From: an uncultured Collinsella sp.
GTDB lineage: Bacteria; Actinomycetota; Coriobacteriia; Coriobacteriales; Coriobacteriaceae
Direction of reading: 5' to 3'
NCBI GenBank assembly: GCA_958428675.1
Contig: CAUAGV010000088.1
Location: forward strand, 1 to 7,040
Length of the DNA stretch: 7,040 nt
The notes below the pieces were generated by a model, which did not search any database, had not been told where the DNA came from, and saw only the letters and a list, made by a program, of their open reading frames with translations. The position numbers were made by a program, and so were the translations under genes. Shown here one piece after another: positions 1 through 3,679 of the stretch (positions are counted from its first letter, which is position 1; each line of letters starts with the position of its first letter).

Positions 1-31
1 TCTCGGAAGGCACGTGCAGACCTTTCGTCAT
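1..31 (-). CDS. arcA: Arginine deiminase, second copy (5' end only, runs off left edge)
   Basis: Only the first ten codons of this minus-strand gene are inside the window. They read MTKGLHVPSE, starting from the ATG at 31-29, and are identical at DNA level to the start of the complete arginine deiminase at 1880-3121. The identity continues upstream through the ribosome binding site to position 55. The gene has its own promoter region, paired GAACGGY boxes and leader hairpins in the positions seen for the complete copy. It should therefore encode a second arginine deiminase (arginine to citrulline plus ammonia). Whether it is intact cannot be seen; a truncated copy is possible. The call rests on the shared start region and the shared regulatory layout. 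Confidence 0.8.
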   Translation of the reverse strand, partial: MTKGLHVPSE

Positions 32-55
32 GGCCTCCTACCTTTCTTTCGGGCC
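1..55. repeat. Direct repeat, left copy (arcA start and ribosome binding site)
   Basis: These 55 bases are identical to 3091-3145, an offset of exactly 3090 bases. They cover the first 31 coding bases of arcA, the ribosome binding site and the first side of a leader hairpin. Identity breaks off sharply at 56/3146, after which the two upstream regions are clearly diverged with conserved islands. The repeat probably continues leftwards through the second arcA outside the window. Confidence 0.95.
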
Positions 56-99
56 CCTGTCAGGGCCGATTCGTTAGCGCCCCTCCGTGTGAGGCGTTA
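49..99 (-). promoter_or_regulatory. Structured arcA leader, left copy (two hairpins)
   Basis: Two inverted repeats lie between the predicted transcription start (near 107) and the start codon at 31. The proximal one (49-69) pairs TCGG with CCGA around an inner CCC/GGG stem and a bulged G. The distal one (75-99) has about nine pairs with two bulged C bases and a five-base loop. The complete arcA has hairpins at the same distances (3139-3156 and 3163-3187) with different inner bases, so the structure persists although the sequence has drifted. A role in mRNA stability or translational control is inference. Confidence 0.5.
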
Positions 100-113
100 T
101 TGCTGACAACTTA

Positions 114-142
114 TTTATATCCAAAATCAGTCCATACTTCCA
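114..142 (-). promoter_or_regulatory. Predicted promoter of the left arcA copy
   Basis: On the minus strand a -10 box TATAAA (119-114) lies exactly 17 bases from a poor -35 box TGGAAG (142-137). The second arcA has the same pair (TATAAC and TGGAAT, 17-base spacer) at matching distance. The good -10, weak -35 and conserved boxes just upstream fit an activator-dependent sigma-70-type promoter. The predicted start near 107 gives a leader of about 75 bases. Confidence 0.6.
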
Positions 143-152
143 CCTCGCCCCC

Positions 153-180
153 GAACGGTTTTATATGAGGGGTGAACGGC
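153..180 (-). promoter_or_regulatory. Paired GAACGGY activator-type boxes, left copy
   Basis: GAACGGT at 153-159 and GAACGGC at 174-180 are direct repeats exactly 21 bases apart, about two helical turns, so a regulator would contact one DNA face. On the minus strand they read ACCGTTC-type and end ten bases upstream of the -35 box. The complete arcA has the same pair with the same spacing and distance. The stretch 138-159, from the -35 box through the first GAACGGT, is identical in both copies (3228-3249), although flanking DNA is diverged. The cognate regulator is unknown. Confidence 0.6.
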
Positions 181-354
181 ATACACATATACTTCACGCA
201 TGGCACACTTTGATTTAATAAAGTGTATTTACGTGCTAAAACGCGTTTTCAATCCAAATTGCAAATGGAACTTAACTTTATTAAACCACCCTCAAATTGC
301 ATATTTCTAATAAAGCTATGAATAGAATTAGCGATTCATGCCGCGTCTCAACCA

Positions 355-372
355 TTTTCATTTTTATTCAGA
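355..372. promoter_or_regulatory. ARG-box-like sequence (candidate ArgR site)
   Basis: This 18-base segment matches the known ArgR/AhrC consensus TNTGAATWWWWATTCANW at all but two positions, counting degenerate positions as matches; the right half-site ATTCA is perfect. It lies about 320 bases upstream of the left arcA. The region is AT-rich, so chance matches are more likely than usual. The counterpart in the other arcA region (about 3467-3484) keeps only the right half-site. Confidence 0.35.
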
Positions 373-394
373 AAAAAGTTTGTCCTATTCATTT

Positions 395-437
395 CTGGTA
401 AACAAATTACCGTTTACCAGACGCTTGATACCGTTCA
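395..437. promoter_or_regulatory. Distal operator cluster: dyad plus two ACCGTTYA boxes
   Basis: CTGGTAAAC (395-403) and GTTTACCAG (412-420) form a perfect nine-base inverted repeat with an eight-base spacer. A second, overlapping dyad GGTAA/TTACC sits at 397-411. ACCGTTTA (409-416) and ACCGTTCA (430-437) are direct repeats exactly 21 bases apart, the same spacing as the promoter-proximal boxes but in the opposite orientation. The segment GATACCGTTCAC (427-438) also occurs at 3575-3586 upstream of the complete arcA. This looks like a distal binding cluster, perhaps for looping; the function is inferred. Confidence 0.5.
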
Positions 438-517
438 CCGGAAGCTCAGTATAAGACCCAGCGGATACCGGCGCGCTTTACGGCCCCATTTGTAACAACT
501 TGACTTCTCGGTATAGA

Positions 518-556
518 AAAACGGACCCGCTTCCCCTAGGGAAACGGGTCCGTTTT
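518..556 (-). terminator. Rho-independent terminator after arcT
   Basis: A 12-bp perfect stem (518-529 with 545-556) continues, after one mismatch, into TTCCC/GGGAA around a three-base loop. Read on the minus strand, the stem is followed by a run of T. It lies about 50 bases after the arcT stop codon. The plus strand also ends in TTTT, so the structure may work in both directions. It separates arcT from the left arcA regulatory region, so that arcA copy needs its own promoter. Confidence 0.9.
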
Positions 557-605
557 CGATTATCTTCGTCCTATTTGGATAAGGCCCTCGAAGATCATCG
601 GAATC

Positions 606-1730
606 CTAGCGATCGAACTCCGCCAGTGCCTCGCCCAAAAGCCTCAGGCCCTCGCGAAGAACGTCCTCGCTCGCGCAGTAGCCCAGGCGTGCGCCGCAGG
701 GGAGCTCAAAGCGGCTGCCGGGAACCAGCAGCACTCCCCTCTCAGCCAACAGGCGCTTGCAGAACTCCTCGTCGTCCTCGGGAATATCCAGCTGGATAAA
801 CGAGGTGGACACGCCCTGCGGGGCCGTCCAGGACACGCGATGCTGCGTATCGATCCAAGCCTGCGCGATATCGCGGTTGCCAAACACGATCTTGCGGTTG
901 CGCTCGAGAATCTTGTCCTTGTGCTCGAGCACGTAAGTCGCCAGGGCGTCGTTGAACACGCCGCCGCAGATCATGGTGTAGTCGCGATACGTGCGGATGC
1001 TGTTGGACACCTCTTCGTCGGCCACGACCCAGCCCACGCGGGCCGCAGGCGTCGAATAGGTCTTGGACACCGAGTTGGTGACGATGGCCTTCTCGTACAC
1101 GTCGACCATCGACATAAAGGAGTCAGTGTTTTCGAGCGGCAGATACACCTCATCGCACAACACGTAGGCGCCCACCGAACGGGCGATCTCGGCAATCTGG
1201 CCGAGCATATCGGCATCGAGCACCGTACCGATGGGGTTCGATGCGTTGTTGATGCAGATGAGCTTGGTGTTGGGGCGCACCAAGCGCTTGAGCTGCTCGA
1301 TATCGGGCTTCCAGCCGAGTTCCTCGCGAAGCTCCCAATACTCGACCTCGGCGCCCAGCGTGCGCGGGATCTCGTAGAGCGGCGCGTAGGTGGGCCACTC
1401 GGCGATAACATGGTCGCCGGGCTCGACAACAGCCATGATGGCGTTGAGGTTAGCGCCCGTGCAGCCGTTGGTCTGCAGGATATGGTCGGGATTGACCTCA
1501 CGACGATAGAGCTTGGCGACCTCGGCCTTAAACTCCGGCGAACCCTCGATCCAGCCGTAGTTCATCTTCTCGCGGTCCAGGCGCTCGTAGAACGTGGCAC
1601 CGTCCTGCTCGTCAAGCGCACGTAGCTCGCCCATGGTGAGCGACGAGATCGTCGACTGGGCGATGTCCCACGTGGCGCTCTTCTCCCAAACGTTGAGCCA
1701 TTCCTCAACGCCAATCGTCTTGATGTCCAT
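606..1730 (-). CDS. arcT: PLP-dependent class I/II aminotransferase, ArcT-like
   Basis: This encodes a 374-residue fold-type I aminotransferase, a normal length for the family, with no signal peptide or membrane segment, so cytosolic. Visible motifs are NNASNPIG near residues 161-168, CDEVY with the PLP-pairing Asp193 and Tyr196, SVSKTYS with the Schiff-base Lys223, and Arg231 in AARVGW. The start at 1730 is chosen because AAGGAG lies seven bases upstream on the minus strand; an in-frame ATG at 1757 has no such site. It sits 149 bases downstream of arcA on the same strand and ends at a strong terminator. Putative transaminases called ArcT occur in arginine deiminase clusters of lactobacilli and lactococci, and the N-terminal VEEWLNVWE region and context suggest this group. 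The substrate is unknown; an arginine- or ornithine-derived amino group is only a guess. The aminotransferase call is certain, the ArcT symbol moderately so. Confidence 0.88.
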   Translation of the reverse strand: MDIKTIGVEEWLNVWEKSATWDIAQSTISSLTMGELRALDEQDGATFYERLDREKMNYGWIEGSPEFKAEVAKLYRREVNPDHILQTNGCTGANLNAIMAVVEPGDHVIAEWPTYAPLYEIPRTLGAEVEYWELREELGWKPDIEQLKRLVRPNTKLICINNASNPIGTVLDADMLGQIAEIARSVGAYVLCDEVYLPLENTDSFMSMVDVYEKAIVTNSVSKTYSTPAARVGWVVADEEVSNSIRTYRDYTMICGGVFNDALATYVLEHKDKILERNRKIVFGNRDIAQAWIDTQHRVSWTAPQGVSTSFIQLDIPEDDEEFCKRLLAERGVLLVPGSRFELPCGARLGYCASEDVLREGLRLLGEALAEFDR

Positions 1731-1737
1731 GGCCAAG

Positions 1738-1743
1738 CTCCTT
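1738..1743 (-). promoter_or_regulatory. arcT ribosome binding site
   Basis: AAGGAG on the minus strand, seven bases upstream of the ATG at 1730-1728. It fixes the arcT start at 1730 rather than at the in-frame ATG at 1757. Confidence 0.85.
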
Positions 1744-1785
1744 ACAAAAGCAGTCATCCAATCGTGTTAACGTTCCTCATACAAG

Positions 1786-1819
1786 ATTGGGGCGGTGCGA
1801 AAACCCGCACCGCCCCAAT
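1786..1819 (-). terminator. Strong hairpin between arcA and arcT (weak T-tract)
   Basis: A perfect 14-bp inverted repeat (1786-1799 with 1806-1819) encloses a six-base loop. It lies 61 bases after the arcA stop and 56 bases before the arcT start. On the minus strand it is followed by CTTGTATG rather than a run of T. It may therefore be a leaky terminator that lets some arcA transcripts continue into arcT, or a 3'-end stabilising or processing hairpin. No obvious separate arcT promoter is visible between it and arcT. Confidence 0.65.
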
Positions 1820-1824
1820 GAGAG

Positions 1825-1846
1825 ACATCTAATGGCAGCTAGATGT
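1825..1846 (-). other. Small hairpin downstream of arcA
   Basis: ACATCTA (1825-1831) and TAGATGT (1840-1846) form a seven-base perfect stem with an eight-base loop, beginning 34 bases after the arcA stop codon and just before the larger hairpin. The tandem structures may protect the arcA 3' end; this is inferred. Confidence 0.4.
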
Positions 1847-1879
1847 ATGTATTATGACCTGTACGGGCCCTTGAAGACC

Positions 1880-3121
1880 TTAGAGGTCCTCGCGCCAGAA
1901 GGGCATGCTCATGCAGCGCGGGCCGCCGCGGCCGCGGGAGAGCTCGGCGGAGGGCACGACGAGAAGGTCCAGGCCCTCCTTGTACAGCACGTCGTTGGTG
2001 ACGGTGTTGCGGGCGTAGACGCAGATCTTGCCGGGCTCGACGCACAGGGTGTTGGAGCCGTCGTTCCACTGCTCGCGGGAGGCCGCGATCGGGTCGCCGC
2101 CGCCGCAGGGGATCAGCTTGACCTGGTCGACGCCGGTGGCGTCCTCCAGGACGTGCTCGAGGGTGTCCTCGATCAGGCGGATGTTCACGTCGCCCGGGTT
2201 CTTGCCGGCGGTCAGCTCGTAGACGCGCAGGGTGCCCATGATGGCGGGGTGGATCGTGAACTTATCGACGTCGATCTGGGTGAAGACCGTGTCGAGGTGC
2301 ATGAAGGCGCGCGAGACCGGGATGTCGAAGGCCAGGATGCGCTCGACCTTGGAGTCGGAGTTCCAGAAGATGTTCTGGGCCATGACGTCGATAGCGGCGG
2401 CCTGGGTGCGCTGGGAGATGCCGACGGCGAGGGTCTTCTCGTTGATGTTCAGCACGTCGCCGCCCTCGGTGTGGAACTGGCAGTCGCGGCGGAAGTACAG
2501 GGAGACGTCCTTGTAGTCGGGGTGGTACTTGAAGACGTACTTGCCGTACAGGGTCTCGCGGTTGCGGGTGACCGAGTACATGCGGTTCAGGTTGACGCCC
2601 TCGCCGACGACCGCGAACGGGTCGCGGGTGAAGTAGAGGTTGGGCATCGGGTCGATGATCAGGTCGGACTCGGACTCGGAGTTGACCAGGGAGTCGAGGG
2701 TCGTGGACGCCGTGAGGGGCATGTCGATCTCGGCCTTGGTCATGCCGGCCATGGTCTTCTTGACGAACTCGAGGTTGTCCTCGATGGAGTCCAGCTTCTC
2801 GCGGACGATCTGCGGCATGTGCTGGCCGCGGATGCCGGCCTCGGCGATGTACTGGTCGGTGAACTCGGCGCGGGCGCCGGGGACCTGGTCGAACACCTCG
2901 GCGACGAGGTTCTCGAGGTAGAGGACCTCCACGCCCTGGTCCCTCAGGATCTGGGCGAAGGTGTCGTGCTCCTGCTGTGCGACCTCCAGGAACGGGACGT
3001 CGTCGAACAGGAGTCGCTCGAGCTCGTCGGGCGGCAGGTTGAGGAGCTCGTCGCCGGGACGGTGCAGGCAGACCTTCCTGAGCTTGCCGATCTCGGAAGG
3101 CACGTGCAGACCTTTCGTCAT
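1880..3121 (-). CDS. arcA: Arginine deiminase
   Basis: This 413-residue cytosolic enzyme hydrolyses L-arginine to L-citrulline and ammonia, the first step of the arginine deiminase pathway that yields ATP through ArcB and ArcC (not in this window). Its length is typical. The N-terminal HVPSEIGKL and HRPG, LLFDD near residues 37-41, FTRDP with Asp167, EGGD with Glu219, MHLD with His275 and Asp277, and the nucleophile Cys403 in the C-terminal RCMSMPF are all present, so it should be active. The start at 3121 matches the family N-terminus. AGGAGG lies only two bases upstream, with AAAGG nine bases upstream. Codon use is very biased, leaving the antisense strand open throughout and suggesting high expression. 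It diverges from ppk and is followed by arcT. A second copy begins at the left edge. Identification is secure. Confidence 0.98.
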   Translation of the reverse strand: MTKGLHVPSEIGKLRKVCLHRPGDELLNLPPDELERLLFDDVPFLEVAQQEHDTFAQILRDQGVEVLYLENLVAEVFDQVPGARAEFTDQYIAEAGIRGQHMPQIVREKLDSIEDNLEFVKKTMAGMTKAEIDMPLTASTTLDSLVNSESESDLIIDPMPNLYFTRDPFAVVGEGVNLNRMYSVTRNRETLYGKYVFKYHPDYKDVSLYFRRDCQFHTEGGDVLNINEKTLAVGISQRTQAAAIDVMAQNIFWNSDSKVERILAFDIPVSRAFMHLDTVFTQIDVDKFTIHPAIMGTLRVYELTAGKNPGDVNIRLIEDTLEHVLEDATGVDQVKLIPCGGGDPIAASREQWNDGSNTLCVEPGKICVYARNTVTNDVLYKEGLDLLVVPSAELSRGRGGPRCMSMPFWREDL

Positions 3122-3145
3122 GGCCTCCTACCTTTCTTTCGGGCC
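3091..3145. repeat. Direct repeat, right copy (arcA start and ribosome binding site)
   Basis: Identical base for base to 1-55. It contains the first 31 coding bases of the complete arcA and the 24 bases upstream. Recombination between the two copies would remove 3090 bases, including arcT, and leave one arcA. Confidence 0.95.
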
Positions 3146-3187
3146 TTACTGGCCGAATGTATCAGCGCCCCTCCATATGGGACGCTG
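3139..3187 (-). promoter_or_regulatory. Structured arcA leader, right copy (two hairpins)
   Basis: The proximal hairpin (3139-3156) has TCGG/CCGA outer pairs, a bulged G, two inner C-G pairs and a five-base loop. The distal hairpin (3163-3187) pairs CAGCG with CGCTG, then CCC with GGG after one C/A mismatch, around a seven-base loop. Both occupy the same positions relative to the start codon as hairpins in the left copy. The bulged G and outer stem of the proximal hairpin are retained while the loops differ. Confidence 0.5.
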
Positions 3188-3203
3188 CTTGCTGACAGCT
3201 CTA

Positions 3204-3232
3204 GTTATATCCAAAAATCACCCGCAATTCCA
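3204..3232 (-). promoter_or_regulatory. Predicted promoter of the complete arcA
   Basis: On the minus strand TATAAC (3209-3204) and TGGAAT (3232-3227) are separated by 17 bases. Position, spacing and most bases are shared with the left copy at 114-142. The predicted start near 3197 gives a leader of about 75 bases. The -35 box is poor, which suits activation from the boxes immediately upstream. Confidence 0.6.
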
Positions 3233-3242
3233 CCTCGCCCCC

Positions 3243-3270
3243 GAACGGTCAACAAAGTGCGATGAACGGT
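3243..3270 (-). promoter_or_regulatory. Paired GAACGGT activator-type boxes, right copy
   Basis: GAACGGT at 3243-3249 and again at 3264-3270 are perfect seven-base direct repeats 21 bases apart, ending ten bases upstream of the -35 box. The spacing, orientation and distance to the promoter are identical to the left copy (153-180), whereas the 14 bases between the boxes are not conserved. That pattern is expected of a protein contacting two successive major grooves on the same face. Confidence 0.62.
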
Positions 3271-3577
3271 ATATCGCATGTGATTCCCCCATGATGTACT
3301 TCGGCGTTCTAAAGTAACTTTTCTAAGGTAAACGCTCTTTTTTCTCAAAAATCATTCGCAATTACAACTCCAATCTTTCGATTAGGAATTGCATATCTAA
3401 AACGGTTTTATGTATATATATGACGCTTGTTCGTGTTTCTGTCTGTATTCGATGATATTCAGCTACCTATCATTCTTATTCACACATACTCACCAGTTGA
3501 GTGAGGATATAGACCGTTTTTCACAACGCGACGGGCGTCAGCTCTATGGCTTGTCAGCGTAAGAAGTAGGTAAAGAT

Positions 3578-3585
3578 ACCGTTCA
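3578..3585 (+). promoter_or_regulatory. Distal ACCGTTCA box between arcA and ppk
   Basis: ACCGTTCA is the inverted form of the promoter-proximal box. It sits in GATACCGTTCAC (3575-3586), which also occurs at 427-438 upstream of the left arcA. It is 457 bases from the arcA start and about 95 bases before the ppk start, so it could serve either gene. Its presence in the left copy, where no divergent gene exists, favours a role in arcA control or simple inheritance from the duplication. Confidence 0.4.
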
Positions 3586-3647
3586 CGCGATACGTCCGTG
3601 CCATAGGTCGACTAAATTGAGACAATAGTGAATAGTGTTAGGCAACC

Positions 3648-3662
3648 GTCCCCTGCGGGGAC
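3648..3662 (+). promoter_or_regulatory. Short hairpin just upstream of the ppk start
   Basis: GTCCCC (3648-3653) and GGGGAC (3657-3662) form a six-base GC-rich stem with a three-base loop, ending 17 bases before the chosen ppk start. It contains GGGGA, the only other purine-rich stretch near the start, so it could hinder ribosome binding. It would lie inside the gene if the GTG at 3635 were used, one reason to prefer a later start. Confidence 0.35.
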
Positions 3663-3679
3663 TGAACGGACAGATGCAT

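Larger units (their letters stand above)
32..517. other. AT-rich regulatory region upstream of the left arcA copy
   Basis: This gap of about 490 bases contains no gene that I can support. It is markedly richer in A and T than the flanking genes. From right to left, toward the left arcA, it holds two ACCGTTYA boxes 21 bp apart (409-437) overlapping a dyad (395-420), an ARG-box-like sequence (355-372), a 12-bp palindrome AAAACGCGTTTT (238-249), two GAACGGY boxes 21 bp apart (153-180), a promoter (114-142) and two leader hairpins (49-99). It is a diverged copy of the region upstream of the complete arcA. Besides the islands described separately, AATTGCATAT at 296-305 matches 3388-3397 at nearly the same distance from the start codon. 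Positions 440-517 show nothing further that I can name. Confidence 0.8.
3122..3679. other. Divergent arcA-ppk intergenic regulatory region
   Basis: About 560 bases without a gene, AT-rich in the middle. On the arcA side it holds two leader hairpins, a promoter and two GAACGGT boxes. Further out are TAAAACGGTTTTA (3398-3410, nearly palindromic and containing the box core), an imperfect dyad ACTCA/TGAGT (3488-3502), ACCGTTTT (3513-3520) and ACCGTTCA (3578-3585). On the ppk side, a short hairpin and TGAACGGA (3663-3670) lie directly before the ppk start. I could not identify a convincing ppk promoter. TAAAGT at 3310-3315 and AATTGCATAT at 3388-3397 align with the left arcA region at nearly the same distance from the start codon, so the whole region appears to be the partner of 32-440. 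Confidence 0.75.

Noticed and set aside
840..1625. A 261-codon plus-strand frame antisense to arcT
   Set aside because: It is a shadow of the aminotransferase gene, with no recognisable motif and no ribosome binding site.
1731..1757. Upstream ATG at 1757 as the arcT start
   Set aside because: It has no ribosome binding site, whereas the ATG at 1730 has AAGGAG at ideal distance and a family-like N-terminus.
1..3145. Insertion sequence or transposon causing the arcA duplication
   Set aside because: No transposase, terminal inverted repeats or target-site duplication is visible. The repeats are arcA itself with its upstream region, so a segmental duplication explains them.
1787..3265. A 492-codon open frame on the plus strand covering the whole of arcA
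   Set aside because: It is antisense to a gene with complete arginine deiminase motifs. Its protein is a low-complexity Val/Asp/Gly/Leu string, an effect of arcA's biased codon use.
3409..3422. TATGTATATATATG run as a promoter or replication element
   Set aside because: A simple TA run in AT-rich DNA, with no matching -35 box at proper spacing and no DnaA-type boxes nearby.
3635..3679. GTG at 3635 as the ppk start
   Set aside because: No purine-rich site precedes it, the added residues lack family similarity, and a GC-rich hairpin would lie within the first codons. It is not fully excluded.
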